64,000 nt of DNA from Bacillus sp. FJAT-52991 (GTDB lineage Bacteria; Bacillota; Bacilli; Bacillales; Domibacillaceae). Location of the stretch: contig NZ_CP147404.1 in NCBI RefSeq assembly GCF_037201805.1, positions 830,001 to 894,000 on the forward strand, read 5' to 3'. A program made the translations under genes and the position numbers. The notes beneath the pieces were generated by a model. It was not told the origin of the DNA. It was given only the letters and a program-made list of their open reading frames with translations, and searched no databases. The stretch's first letter is position 1, and each line of letters starts with the position of its first letter. Below, one piece after another: positions 1 through 9,067 of this stretch.

Positions 1-1702
<1,702 letters not shown>

Positions 1703-1805
1703 AGGCGATTTGTACGGTTACAATACTTATTATCCAGTTTTGAAAGAACAAAAAAGTTCTTGCAAAAAATAGTTATTATGTTATAATAATAACTGTCTTG
1801 AAAAG

Positions 1806-1921
1806 TCTGGTGGCGATAGCGAAGAGGTCACACCCGTTCCCATACCGAACACGGAAGTTAAGCTCTTCAGCGCTGATGGTAGTTGGGGGGTTCCCCCTGT
1901 GAGAGTAGGATGTTGCCAGGC
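1806..1921 (+). rRNA. 5S ribosomal RNA
   Basis: About 116 nt beginning TCTGGTGGCGATAGCG and ending at TTGCCAGGC, the canonical Bacillus 5S sequence with the GAACACGGAAGTTAAGC loop. It follows 23S after a spacer of roughly 100 bases and precedes the tRNA-Asn gene, as in Bacillus rrn operons with trailing tRNA clusters. Confidence 0.97.
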
Positions 1922-1927
1922 GGATAT

Positions 1928-2002
1928 TCCGCAGTAGCTCAGTGGTAGAGCAATCGGCTGTTAACCGATCGGTCGCAAGTTCGAATCTTGCCTGCGGAGC
2001 CA
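1928..2002 (+). tRNA. tRNA-Asn (GTT)
   Basis: Full cloverleaf with acceptor TCCGCAG/CTGCGGA, anticodon GTT in loop CTGTTAA, and an encoded CCA. It is the first tRNA of the cluster, directly downstream of 5S. Confidence 0.97.
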
Positions 2003-2007
2003 TTTAG

Positions 2008-2099
2008 GGAGAGCTGTCCGAGTGGCCGAAGGAGCACGATTGGAAATCGTGTAGGCGGTTAACGCTGCCTCAAGGGTTCAAATCCCTTGCTCTCCGCCA
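2008..2099 (+). tRNA. tRNA-Ser (GGA)
   Basis: 92-nt class II tRNA with a long variable arm (TAGGCGGTTAACGCTGCCTC), acceptor GGAGAGC/GCTCTCC, anticodon GGA, CCA encoded. Confidence 0.96.
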
Positions 2100-2120
2100 T
2101 TTTAAAAAAGTAGAAAAAAT

Positions 2121-2195
2121 GGCCCGTTGGTCAAGCGGTTAAGACACCGCCCTTTCACGGCGGTAACACGGGTTCGAATCCCGTACGGGTCACCA
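2121..2195 (+). tRNA. tRNA-Glu (TTC)
   Basis: Acceptor GGCCCGT/ACGGGTC, anticodon TTC in loop CTTTCAC, T-loop GGTTCGAATCC, CCA encoded. Confidence 0.97.
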
Positions 2196-2200
2196 TAAAT

Positions 2201-2276
2201 GGAGGATTAGCTCAGCTGGGAGAGCACCTGCCTTACAAGCAGGGGGTCGGCGGTTCGATCCCGTCATCCTCCACCA
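2201..2276 (+). tRNA. tRNA-Val (TAC)
   Basis: Acceptor GGAGGAT/ATCCTCC, anticodon TAC, CCA encoded. Confidence 0.97.
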
Positions 2277-2432
2277 TTAATAATTTATAATCGTCGCGGG
2301 GTGGAGCACGTCCGAATAAGCTTCATTGAAACCGTAACAGCGTACCGATTGAGTTGCTTCTTGAGTTAACTTTCTGAAATCGGAACGGTCATTTACTAAG
2401 ACATGAAATACACTAAGTTTTATTCACAACGT
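2277..2432 (+). other. Spacer with a duplicated 5' fragment of tRNA-fMet
   Basis: A 17-bp sequence (CGTCGCGGGGTGGAGCA) comprising the first 14 bases of tRNA-fMet and three upstream bases occurs at 2292-2308 and again at 2430-2446, where the real gene begins. The first copy does not continue into a tRNA. The 121 bases between the copies contain no recognisable gene. This looks like a recombination or insertion scar within the tRNA cluster. Confidence 0.6.
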
Positions 2433-2506
<74 letters not shown>

Positions 2507-2511
2507 TAAAT

Positions 2512-2588
2512 GGTCCGGTAGTTCAGTTGGTTAGAATGCCTGCCTGTCACGCAGGAGGTCGCGGGTTCGAGTCCCGTCCGGACCGCCA
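2512..2588 (+). tRNA. tRNA-Asp (GTC)
   Basis: Acceptor GGTCCGG/CCGGACC, anticodon GTC in loop CTGTCAC, CCA encoded. Confidence 0.97.
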
Positions 2589-2606
2589 TTTATACATAAT
2601 AATATT

Positions 2607-2679
2607 GGCTCAGTAGCTCAGTTGGTAGAGCAATGGACTGAAAATCCATGTGTCGGCGGTTCGATTCCGTCCTGAGCCA
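2607..2679 (+). tRNA. tRNA-Phe (GAA)
   Basis: Acceptor GGCTCAG/CTGAGCC, anticodon GAA in loop CTGAAAA. The 3' CCA is incomplete in the genome (CCT follows the discriminator A). Confidence 0.95.
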
Positions 2680-2687
2680 CCTTTATT

Positions 2688-2763
<76 letters not shown>

Positions 2764-2775
2764 TTTTCTAAATGT

Positions 2776-2860
2776 GGAGGGGTAGCGAAGTGGCTAAACG
2801 CGGCGGACTGTAAATCCGCTCCCTCAGGGTTCGGCGGTTCGAATCCGTCCCCCTCCACCA
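2776..2860 (+). tRNA. tRNA-Tyr (GTA)
   Basis: 85-nt class II tRNA with a variable arm, acceptor GGAGGGG/CCCCTCC, anticodon GTA in loop CTGTAAA, CCA encoded. Confidence 0.96.
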
Positions 2861-2868
2861 GTTTTTAT

Positions 2869-2942
2869 AGGGGCATAGTTTAACGGTAGAACAGAGGTCT
2901 CCAAAACCTCCAGTGTGGGTTCGATTCCTACTGCCCCTGCCA
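2869..2942 (+). tRNA. tRNA-Trp (CCA)
   Basis: Acceptor AGGGGCA/TGCCCCT, anticodon CCA in loop CTCCAAA, CCA end encoded. Confidence 0.96.
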
Positions 2943-2964
2943 AATTAAACTTAATACCATTTAT

Positions 2965-3041
2965 GGCGATCGTGGCGAAGTGGTTAACGCATCGGATTGT
3001 GGTTCCGACATTCGGGGGTTCGATTCCCCTCGGTCGCCCCA
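2965..3041 (+). tRNA. tRNA-His (GTG)
   Basis: Anticodon GTG in loop TTGTGGT. It has the extra 5' G(-1) opposite the C discriminator, which is diagnostic of tRNA-His. CCA encoded. Confidence 0.96.
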
Positions 3042-3052
3042 TATTTAATTAA

Positions 3053-3124
3053 TGGGCTATAGCCAAGCGGTAAGGCAACGGATTTTGATTCCGTCACGCG
3101 AAGGTTCGAATCCTTCTAGCCCAG
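3053..3124 (+). tRNA. tRNA-Gln (TTG)
   Basis: Acceptor TGGGCTA/TAGCCCA, anticodon TTG in loop TTTTGAT, discriminator G. CCA is not encoded; the next tRNA begins four bases later. Confidence 0.95.
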
Positions 3125-3127
3125 TAT

Positions 3128-3202
3128 GCGGAAGTAGTTCAGTGGTAGAACACCACCTTGCCAAGGTGGGGGTCGCGGGTTCGAATCCCGTCTTCCGCTC
3201 CA
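3128..3202 (+). tRNA. tRNA-Gly (GCC)
   Basis: Acceptor GCGGAAG/CTTCCGC, anticodon GCC in loop TTGCCAA, CCA encoded. Confidence 0.96.
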
Positions 3203-3214
3203 ATCTATCTTTAT

Positions 3215-3288
<74 letters not shown>

Positions 3289-3294
3289 TAATTT

Positions 3295-3376
3295 GCCGGT
3301 GTGGCGGAATTGGCAGACGCGCACGACTCAAAATCGTGTTCCGTGAGGAGTGTCGGTTCGACCCCGACCACCGGTA
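3295..3376 (+). tRNA. tRNA-Leu (CAA), host gene of the integrated element
   Basis: Class II tRNA with acceptor GCCGGTG/CACCGGT, anticodon CAA in loop CTCAAAA and a variable arm; CCA is not encoded. From the anticodon stem onward (3322) the sequence is identical to 19725-19790. The 3' half of this gene is therefore the attachment site, and the element supplies a perfect replacement so that the tRNA stays functional. Confidence 0.95.
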
Positions 3377-3387
3377 TTATAACATCG
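3322..3387 (+). repeat. attL: 66-bp direct repeat (left)
   Basis: Identical, base for base, to 19725-19790. It spans tRNA-Leu from the anticodon stem to the discriminator base (3322-3376) plus 11 bases beyond, ending TTATAACATCG. Identity stops abruptly on both sides. Crossover in a tRNA anticodon or T-loop region is typical of tyrosine integrases. Confidence 0.95.
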
Positions 3388-3408
3388 TTGATATAACGGC
3401 AAAACAAG

Positions 3409-3437
3409 GCATCTACTATCGTTAGTAGGTGTCTTTT
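3409..3437 (+). terminator. Element-supplied terminator for the tRNA cluster
   Basis: An 11-bp stem (GGCATCTACTA / TAGTAGGTGTC) with a 3-4 base loop is followed by TTTTTT. It lies just inside the element and replaces the original cluster terminator, which integration displaced to 19811-19843. Confidence 0.8.
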
Positions 3438-3440
3438 TTA

Positions 3441-3473
3441 CGTATAATCATACGGTAAATGATCGTGTGCCTA
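3441..3473 (+). repeat. Left copy of a 33-bp sub-terminal direct repeat (possible integrase arm site)
   Basis: Matches 19669-19701 in 27 of 33 positions without gaps and in the same orientation, with identical blocks CGTATAATCA and CGTGTGCCTA. It lies between the two terminators upstream of int. A related CGTGTGC motif also precedes the integrase remnant near 19890. Arm-type integrase binding is inferred. Confidence 0.5.
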
Positions 3474-3485
3474 ATACGTAAGCTC

Positions 3486-3528
3486 AACCGCTTTCCTTCA
3501 ATTTAAACGAGGGAAGGCGGTTTTTTTT
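3486..3528 (+). terminator. Second terminator, abutting the integrase start codon
   Basis: The stem AACCGCTTTCCTTC / GAGGGAAGGCGGTT is followed by eight T residues that run directly into the int ATG at 3529. The 3' arm contains the only Shine-Dalgarno-like sequence (AGGGAAGG) for that ATG. The hairpin may therefore both stop rrn read-through and hide the int ribosome binding site. Confidence 0.75.
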
Positions 3529-4494
3529 ATGGGTCGTCGCAAGAACGAATTGAATGGACGCGAACTTGATATCGTAGCCCAGCCGGTAACACGCGCTATA
3601 TTAATGTTTGATGATGCGCTTGGTATATTCCTAGACGATGCTAAACGGAAAGGGCTGCGAGATTTTACGATTGTTTATTATCGGCGTGAAATTAATTATT
3701 TCCGTAATTATCTCGCTCGAGAAGAAAAATCGTTATTAATTCACGAGGTAGTGCGACAAGATGTAGACGAATATGTCGAATATATGCAGCAAGTTAGCGG
3801 ATTAAAGAACGGAACGATCAACGCCAAGTTGCGGGCTATTCGGGCGCTCTTTCATTTTTTATATGAAAACAAGTACATCGCTAAAAATCCGATGGATAAA
3901 TACTCCTTGCTTCGCGAACGTGCTGGAAATATCGAAACATTTACGGTCAAGCAATTACAAGCGCTATTGAACGCGCCAGATCGTCGTACCTTTACAGGGC
4001 AGCGTGATTATACGTTTATGTTGCTATTACTTGAGACCGGAATCCGTTTGAATGAGGCGACAGGAATACTAATTGAGGATGTAAAGCTAAGCGAGGGTCT
4101 CATTTTTATACGTCAGACAAAGAATCATTTTCACCGTTATGTACCGATACAAGCGAAGATGCGCGAACAATTGAAGCGCTATATTCAAATACGCGGCACG
4201 TCCGAATGTAATCATTTATTTGTGACGATAGATGATACACCGATGTCTCGCGGCGCTTTGCAGAAGATAGTCGGTCAATATGGCAAGAAAGCTGGCGTTA
4301 AAGGAGTGCGCTGCTCGCCACATACTTTACGGCACACATTCGCCAAAATGTCCGTTATGAATGGGGCCGGTATATTCGAGCTACAAAAGATACTCGGTCA
4401 TTCAACGATGGAAATGGTACGAACATACGTCAACTTATATTCAAGCGAAGTTTATGAGAAGCACAAGGATTTTTCGCCATTAAACAATTTATGA
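3529..4494 (+). CDS. int: Tyrosine recombinase / integrase
   Basis: 321 aa, a typical length for XerC/XerD-like phage integrases. An N-terminal SAM-like core-binding domain (about residues 25-120) is followed by the catalytic domain with R173 (ETGIRLNEA), K198, H265-x-x-R268 (HTLRH), H291 (LGHST) and the nucleophile Y300, so all catalytic residues are present. It should catalyse integration and excision at the 66-bp core in tRNA-Leu. The start at 3529 follows a terminator hairpin whose 3' arm carries the SD-like AGGGAAGG; a start further inside is possible but none has a better SD. The remnant at 19927-20429 is a paralogue. Confidence 0.95.
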   Translation: MGRRKNELNGRELDIVAQPVTRAILMFDDALGIFLDDAKRKGLRDFTIVYYRREINYFRNYLAREEKSLLIHEVVRQDVDEYVEYMQQVSGLKNGTINAKLRAIRALFHFLYENKYIAKNPMDKYSLLRERAGNIETFTVKQLQALLNAPDRRTFTGQRDYTFMLLLLETGIRLNEATGILIEDVKLSEGLIFIRQTKNHFHRYVPIQAKMREQLKRYIQIRGTSECNHLFVTIDDTPMSRGALQKIVGQYGKKAGVKGVRCSPHTLRHTFAKMSVMNGAGIFELQKILGHSTMEMVRTYVNLYSSEVYEKHKDFSPLNNL

Positions 4495-4511
4495 AACGGT
4501 AGGGGATTAGA

Positions 4512-4766
4512 ATGTGTTACAAAAAACGTCCAGAGGATTTAGAGAAGGTTCTTAAATTTATCGACGATAATTTTGACGCTCTTTTTATTAGGAAATTACC
4601 AGACGAAGAAGGAATATTGCATGGCCATGAGGTTGCAGACACAAACAGTGGAGAAATCGTGACGGTCGGGTACGACCACATATTCGAGCAAGTTATGTAT
4701 TTACGCACATGCCAACCTCTTATGTATGACGCAATCACTAAAGATAACCCATTCGACAAAAAATAA
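4512..4766 (+). CDS. Hypothetical protein, 84 aa
   Basis: Small acidic protein starting at ATG 4512 behind a weak SD (AGGGGATT), 17 bases after int, so probably co-transcribed with it. No membrane segment or recognised domain is visible. The position next to int would suit an excisionase or accessory factor, but the sequence shows no clear winged-helix or HTH motif, so no function is assigned. Confidence 0.7.
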   Translation: MCYKKRPEDLEKVLKFIDDNFDALFIRKLPDEEGILHGHEVADTNSGEIVTVGYDHIFEQVMYLRTCQPLMYDAITKDNPFDKK

Positions 4767-4826
4767 AAATAAAAAAAGAGCCATTGAACGCACACTAGCC
4801 GAAATAATCGAAACTAGAGCCATCCA

Positions 4827-4857
4827 ATGACGCCTACGCAACGTCATTTTATCAAAA
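4827..4857 (+). terminator. Weak hairpin terminator after the int operon
   Basis: Stem ATGACG / CGTCAT with a 9-base loop, followed by TTTATC. It separates the int module from the next gene at 4951. Confidence 0.45.
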
Positions 4858-4884
4858 ATTTCGGCCAACTGCAAATTCTGCCAG

Positions 4885-4902
4885 TCTGTCTATCGGACAG
4901 AA
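4885..4902. promoter_or_regulatory. Inverted repeat upstream of the winged-helix gene
   Basis: TCTGTC and GACAGA arms are separated by about five bases, some 50 bases upstream of the 4951 start codon. It could be an operator or origin-binding site for that protein. Only the symmetry is seen; the role is inferred. Confidence 0.3.
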
Positions 4903-4950
4903 CGTATGTTTGTGTTGGTGTGTGTCATGGCGAATAAGGAGCCATTAAAA

Positions 4951-5706
4951 ATGACGATCATACTCGACAACTATAAATTATTCGAAAATAAAGCCGACCT
5001 AAACGAAGCAGTCCGTCTGCATTTGGTCGCCAATAAGTACGAACTAAACGCTACTGCAATCAAAACACTCGAAGTCATCAGCCGTCATGCTGTTAAACAC
5101 GGTGGCGCTGCTTGGCTTAAAATCGACACGCTCGCAGGCTTGATCGGCAAATCTGCGCCGACAGCTCGTCGTGCTGTTGCGTTATTGGAGTGCTTGGGCA
5201 TCGTTGAGCGTATCGCTTATATGCGTCCAAAAAGTGGCGGGAATGGCGGGAATATCATCCGCATTTTAGTAATTGATTGCCCGGAAGTGATTGACCGCCA
5301 AGAGTCCGAAAAGCCATGCGGAGCAAGCGTTGAGCAGCCGAATGAGCCGAAAGAAACCATTAATCTTAAAAGCTATAAATCTATTAAAGAACTTAATACG
5401 TATAATAAACCTTCTTCGCCCTATAAACCGTTCAAATCGCTTGTAACGGCATTTATTGGCGACGGTTATAATAGATTAATCAATCGCTTATACGGCGTAT
5501 GGATTGCACAGACGTCTTATTTAAAGTCTTCTTTTGACGCTGATGACTTATTACAAACGGGCTTATTTGCCGTGAAAGCTACGTTCCAAGCAACCAAGAG
5601 GAAGTCTATACGCAATCTAGTAGGCTACTATAACGGCGTGCTTGATCGTATGTTGGATCGGTTATATCTCGAGGGCAAACACGCGATGGAGGATGATTTG
5701 AGTTGA
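4951..5706 (+). CDS. Winged-helix DNA-binding protein (replication/regulatory type)
   Basis: 251 aa from ATG 4951, chosen because AAGGAG lies at a good distance upstream; in-frame starts at 4906 and 4927 lack one. Residues about 25-100 form a MarR/DnaD-like winged helix (recognition segment LIGKSAPTARRAVALLECLGIVER). After a polar linker (about 115-150) the C-terminal 100 residues form a helical domain rich in Tyr, Leu and Arg. This architecture is common in plasmid and phage replication initiators or primosome-like proteins of Firmicutes. The downstream DnaB-like loader supports a replication role, which is inferred. An inverted repeat TCTGTC-N5-GACAGA lies upstream at 4885-4902. Confidence 0.7.
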   Translation: MTIILDNYKLFENKADLNEAVRLHLVANKYELNATAIKTLEVISRHAVKHGGAAWLKIDTLAGLIGKSAPTARRAVALLECLGIVERIAYMRPKSGGNGGNIIRILVIDCPEVIDRQESEKPCGASVEQPNEPKETINLKSYKSIKELNTYNKPSSPYKPFKSLVTAFIGDGYNRLINRLYGVWIAQTSYLKSSFDADDLLQTGLFAVKATFQATKRKSIRNLVGYYNGVLDRMLDRLYLEGKHAMEDDLS

Positions 5707-5786
5707 TAAGTCTTGCGTAATAAATGCTAGTTTCGGAAAATAATGTTAGAATACTACGTGAAATTACTAGAGAGGATTGAAGTAGA

Positions 5787-6230
5787 TTGTCCAATGAAGA
5801 TCAATATTTAGAGCTTATCACATACCTAAAAGAAACTAGTCCAAGGCAAATACTGATTGATATTTCCGGAAGTTTGCCATCAAAAGCTGACTTAAAAGTG
5901 GTTGAAGGCGTAATGTTTCAGTATAAGCTACCTGCCGGTGTCGTCAATGTCCTCATTCAATATGTTTTTCTGAAAACTGATATGAAAATGACGAAAAGTT
6001 ATGTAGAGAAAATCGCCTCTCATTGGGCGCGGAAAAAAGTAAAAACAGTTGAGCAAGCGATGGAGTTGGCGAAGAAAGAGCATCAGCAATACTTGCAATG
6101 GGCAAGAAATCAGAAGGTAAGTCCAACGCCGGTCGAGCGCACCAAGCTAGAAGCTATCGAAGCGGCTTCTCTTAGCGATATGAGTGACGAACAACTAGGT
6201 GTATTTGTTCGCAAGCTATTTCGTCAGTAA
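5787..6230 (+). CDS. DnaB/DnaD-type helicase-loader domain protein
   Basis: 147 aa from TTG 5787 with AGAGGATTG upstream. Residues about 20-105 match the DnaB_2/DnaD C-terminal fold of Bacillus replication initiation protein DnaB: VVNVLIQYVFLKTD, then YVEKIASHWARKKVKT and EQAMELAKKEHQQY. Host DnaB is about 470 aa with N-terminal winged-helix regions that are missing here, so this is a single-domain version. In the host, DnaB and DnaD load the replicative helicase at origins. This copy may recruit host helicase to the element's own origin, an inference helped by the inverted-repeat-rich DNA immediately downstream. Confidence 0.8.
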   Translation: MSNEDQYLELITYLKETSPRQILIDISGSLPSKADLKVVEGVMFQYKLPAGVVNVLIQYVFLKTDMKMTKSYVEKIASHWARKKVKTVEQAMELAKKEHQQYLQWARNQKVSPTPVERTKLEAIEAASLSDMSDEQLGVFVRKLFRQ

Positions 6231-6236
6231 TCAGCG

Positions 6237-6772
6237 TTTAATCCTTATGCAGCGATTGTTGTATTAAGAGTGCCGCGTTTTATAGTGTGGTATTTGCTAC
6301 GGTAAAGCCTGTTTTAAAAAGTGTTGATTTTCGGTAACAATAACTTATATATAGGTATAGCGTCTTATTAACGATGAATACGACCTTATTCGTACATCGG
6401 CACCGTGCACTGACCGACACACCTCGCCAAAAAGTCGGGGGTGTGGGACGATATTAGGCGATATTCCGCAAATAAGGTTATATTCCGTTTGTCAGTCCGA
6501 TTGCACCGCTTATTGATCGGACAACGCCGTTTTGTGCATATAAGAAGAAACTCGGCATTTATAGGGCGTTTTGATGTCGTAGGTTGTCCGAAAATAAGCG
6601 ACTAGACCGGACTTTATGAGGTGTTTTTAGGGCAAATCTTCTGCACCAACCGCCTGGCGCGCGACCCTCCAAACGTTTTGACTGATGGCGTAATAAGGCG
6701 TAACAAATAAGCATATTCGACGACATGGAACTTGGATTGGACGAACGGGCTAGGTTTAATCTAGGGTGTCGA
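6237..6772. other. Gene-free, inverted-repeat-rich region: candidate replication origin
   Basis: No open frame with a credible start is seen in about 540 bases. Several dyads occur: CGATG..CATCG around 6372-6399, CACACC..GGTGTG at 6418-6446, GTCCGAT..ATCGGAC at 6495-6522, and GGACAAC..GTTGTCC spanning about 6519-6590. The flanking genes are a helicase-loader-like protein and a serine recombinase. Such clustering of dyads is usual for origins or recombination sites; the assignment is inferred. Confidence 0.4.
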
Positions 6773-6773
6773 C

Positions 6774-6852
6774 AGTGCCATATCTTTTAAGTATTGACAC
6801 CGTTTCATAAACGTAGTAATATCAAGGTATCAAGCGGTGTCATATCTTAGTA
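6774..6852 (+). promoter_or_regulatory. Promoter and direct/inverted repeats of the serine recombinase
   Basis: A sigma-A promoter TTGACA-N17-TAATAT lies at about 6796-6824. It is flanked by direct repeats GTGCCATATCTTTTAAGTAT and GTGTCATATCTTAGTAT, and by inverted CACCG/CGGTG halves. This could be an autoregulatory operator or a res-type recombination site. Confidence 0.55.
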
Positions 6853-6884
6853 TCGTAAATGACGCCGAAAAAGGAGTGTCGTTT

Positions 6885-7442
6885 ATGAAATACGGATATG
6901 GTCGGGTATCAACAGTTGGGCAGGATTTAGAAGCGCAGATTCAAGCGTTAGAAGCCGAGGGCTGCGACGTTATTTATTCGGAGAAGTTTACAGGGACAAA
7001 AGCGGATCGACCGGAGTTCCAACGCCTACTATCGAAGTTAGAGACAGGCGATTCATTAGTGGTCACGAAACTAGATCGGTTTGCTCGTTCAACGTCAGAA
7101 GCCCTAGCGATAGTGAAGGAGTTGTTCGAGCGAGGTGTGCGTATACATGTACTTAACATGGGCGTCATAGAGGATACACCAACGGGGCGCCTAACCTTTA
7201 CGATCTTCTCTGCCTTTGCCGAGTTCGAGCGTGATATGATCGTTGAGCGTACGCAAGAAGGCAAAGCGATTGCGAAGCAGCGCGATGACTTCCGAGAAGG
7301 TCGTCCGAATAAATACAGTCGTAAGCAGATCGAGCACGCGCTTGAGCTACTCAAAACCAATTCATACAAGCAAGTTGAAGCGTTAACAGGAATCTCGAAG
7401 TCAACGTTAATAAGAGCAAAACGTAAACAGTCGGTCGAATGA
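6885..7442 (+). CDS. Serine recombinase, resolvase/invertase family
   Basis: 185 aa from ATG 6885, where AAAGGAG sits eight bases upstream; a longer in-frame start at 6837 has no SD. The N-terminal catalytic domain has the active serine in RVSTVGQ (Ser9), then LDRFARST (Arg65, Arg68) and the E-helix [16 protein letters not shown]. The last about 40 residues form a resolvase-type HTH ([18 protein letters not shown]). The length matches small Tn3-type resolvases and Hin-like invertases. It may resolve element dimers or invert DNA. The direct repeats around its promoter are candidate res subsites. Confidence 0.92.
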   Translation: MKYGYGRVSTVGQDLEAQIQALEAEGCDVIYSEKFTGTKADRPEFQRLLSKLETGDSLVVTKLDRFARSTSEALAIVKELFERGVRIHVLNMGVIEDTPTGRLTFTIFSAFAEFERDMIVERTQEGKAIAKQRDDFREGRPNKYSRKQIEHALELLKTNSYKQVEALTGISKSTLIRAKRKQSVE

Positions 7443-7798
7443 TCGGCTTTTTTATTTTCGAAACTCCCCAAGCGCCACTAGTTAAACCCCCGCAACTGGA
7501 CCACGTAAAATCCGCGCATCATTTTTTCATTTCGGAAATTATTACCGACCCAGGGCGACCTTTTTACGTCGATAATAGCTTCGTTGTTTTCGTCAATAGT
7601 TTCGCTTTTTTGTCGCATAAAACGCATATTTATGCGCTTTTTTCGTCGGTCGTCGTCAGTTGACGTGGCCGTGTCGTTCACTCGTCGTCGTTGATAAATC
7701 AACGTTTTTGTGCTTTTTTACCATTGAAAATTTCGGAGTGTAGTGTTAATGTAATATACGTATTTTATGCATAGATTCATTGTAAAGGAGTTATAAAG
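7443..7798. other. Intergenic region with two hairpin terminators
   Basis: No credible gene. Hairpins GCATAAA..TTTATGC with TTTTTT (about 7617-7644) and CGTTGA-TAAA-TCAACG with TTTTT (about 7689-7709) look like terminators on the plus strand. The remainder is rich in TCG and CGT triplets but shows no organised repeat. Confidence 0.5.
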
Positions 7799-8197
7799 AT
7801 GTTGGATGAAAGAAGTATTGTAAAGATGCTGGACGCTGGGAGTAGTTTAGAAGATGTTTCGGAGGTTGACGGTAGAAGTCCGCGTACCCTTGAAGATTTT
7901 TTACGTAAAAAGGGATATAGAAAGCACTTAGGAAAATGGATCACTAAAAGTGAAAAAGAGCGCCTCATCGCGAGGGATAGAAGAAAGAGAAGCGCTGGTT
8001 TAACAGAAGATGAGCAACTATTAGCACGTTGGATTATAGCTGCACGTCAACTCGATGAAAAAGACAAAGGTAATTTGAATTTTAGGTTTCCGAGAACACT
8101 TATTAACAGATTAAATGATTTCGCAGATAGACGCGGTTTGCAAAAAACTCAAACGGTTATGGTTGCGTTGGATAAGTTTCTAAGCGAATATGAATGA
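7799..8197 (+). CDS. Hypothetical protein with ribbon-helix-helix-like C-terminus
   Basis: 132 aa, ATG 7799 behind AAAGGAG. The strongly basic middle (about residues 40-70) is followed by a C-terminal segment NLNFRFPRTLINRLNDFADRRGLQKTQTVMVALDKFL that looks like a beta strand plus two helices, as in CopG/Arc ribbon-helix-helix repressors. The N-terminal 35 residues may form an HTH-like unit (DVSEVDGRSPRTLEDFL). DNA binding is likely; the target is unknown. It is monocistronic, ended by a strong terminator. Confidence 0.65.
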   Translation: MLDERSIVKMLDAGSSLEDVSEVDGRSPRTLEDFLRKKGYRKHLGKWITKSEKERLIARDRRKRSAGLTEDEQLLARWIIAARQLDEKDKGNLNFRFPRTLINRLNDFADRRGLQKTQTVMVALDKFLSEYE

Positions 8198-8204
8198 TAA
8201 TAGA

Positions 8205-8243
8205 GTAAAGCCCCTTCCGTTGTTACTACGGTTGGGGCGTTTT
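8205..8243 (+). terminator. Terminator after the RHH-like gene
   Basis: Stem GCCCC-TT-CCGT / ACGG-TT-GGGGC is followed by GTTTTTTG. It also lies just 3' of the minus-strand xre gene, so it may serve both. Confidence 0.75.
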
Positions 8244-8247
8244 TTGT

Positions 8248-8463
8248 TTATTCTTCGTCATTGTCTACGAGTATAAGTAAATCACCAATTCCTACGTTTA
8301 ATGTCTTACAAATAACTCCGATTGTGTTCCGTTGGTACTGCTTTGTTGTGTCGTTATACAGACGTCGTAGTGTTTCAAACGGTAGCCCCGTCATATCCGA
8401 AAACTGTCTAATTGTTATTTTTCTCTCATCCAATAACTCTTTTAAATTTGATTTTGCGCGCAT
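8248..8463 (-). CDS. Xre-family HTH repressor
   Basis: 71 aa single-domain Cro/C1-type HTH (IRQFSDMTGLPFETLRRLYN as helices 2-3). ATG at 8463 has AGGAGG upstream on the minus strand. It is divergent from the gene at 8619 across a region with three to four TAGTCA half-sites and overlapping back-to-back promoters. This arrangement is typical of a lysogeny-type switch; the protein is the probable repressor of the rightward operon and of itself. Confidence 0.85.
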   Translation of the reverse strand: MRAKSNLKELLDERKITIRQFSDMTGLPFETLRRLYNDTTKQYQRNTIGVICKTLNVGIGDLLILVDNDEE

Positions 8464-8496
8464 TTGTAACGCCTCCTAAATATTTTATATAACTCC

Positions 8497-8592
8497 ATTA
8501 TACACGTTGACTAAAAAGAGTAGTCAAAAACTATTGACAACGTTTCGTAGTCATAATAAGATATGTGTAACGACAACAAAGTGTAGTCAATA
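8497..8592. promoter_or_regulatory. Divergent promoter-operator switch
   Basis: Rightward promoter TTGACA (8534) - N17 - TAAGAT (8557-8562). Leftward promoter TTGACT (8527-8522) - N19 - TATAAT (8502-8497). Half-sites TTGACT/AGTCAA recur at 8507, 8521, 8548 and 8584; the first two form an inverted pair inside the leftward promoter. This is a compact repressor-controlled switch, with the binding protein inferred to be the adjacent Xre protein. Confidence 0.7.
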
Positions 8593-8618
8593 TCGAAGTG
8601 AAGAAGGAGCGATAAACA

Positions 8619-8828
8619 ATGACACAAGTAACATTCCGCAAAACAATCGTAGGTTTTTATAATGTAAGTCCCGCAGGTTCTAACGCTTTTATCAATCTGC
8701 GCCCTGACCAATTCCGCAAGCTATTTCCGGACGTCAGCGCCAAGGCACATTACGGCTGTGGCACGATCAACAGCGAATTAGCCGACGAACTATTTAATGG
8801 CGATGTCATGGAGGTGTATGGCGCATGA
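8619..8828 (+). CDS. Hypothetical protein, 69 aa (first gene of the rightward operon)
   Basis: ATG 8619 with AGAAGGAG upstream and the switch promoter about 55 bases before it. Small protein without membrane segments (FRKTIVGFYNVSPAGSNAF near the N-terminus). Its ATGA stop overlaps the start of the next gene, so translation is coupled. The position is that of a Cro- or antirepressor-like early gene, but no HTH is evident and no function is assigned. Confidence 0.7.
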   Translation: MTQVTFRKTIVGFYNVSPAGSNAFINLRPDQFRKLFPDVSAKAHYGCGTINSELADELFNGDVMEVYGA

Positions 8829-9067
8829 CAAGGCAGCGCACCGTTTACATTGTCGACCGTGACTACGATCCAGTGACATGCGAAGAAATGACGTTCAGCG
8901 AACCGGCTGTTTTGGTCGCGCCGAATATGTTAGCTGCGACTAGAGCGGATGGGCTGGCACTGTATATTTTCGGAGAGGCGATCGAATCAGATGCTACTTA
9001 TATTGACGAGTCTATGGCAGTAAAAGTATTTACAATTAAAGGAGCGATTGAATATGTACGAGGGTAA
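8825..9067 (+). CDS. Hypothetical protein, 80 aa
   Basis: Overlaps the preceding gene by four bases (ATGA) and the next by 14. Acidic, mainly beta-like composition (TVYIVDRDYDPVTCEEMTF near the N-terminus). No recognised family. Likely translated by coupling within the early operon. Confidence 0.65.
   Translation: MTRQRTVYIVDRDYDPVTCEEMTFSEPAVLVAPNMLAATRADGLALYIFGEAIESDATYIDESMAVKVFTIKGAIEYVRG

Noticed and set aside
7439..7702. Two 74-aa frames on opposite strands after the serine recombinase
   Set aside because: No SD, overlap terminator hairpins, composition unlike neighbours.
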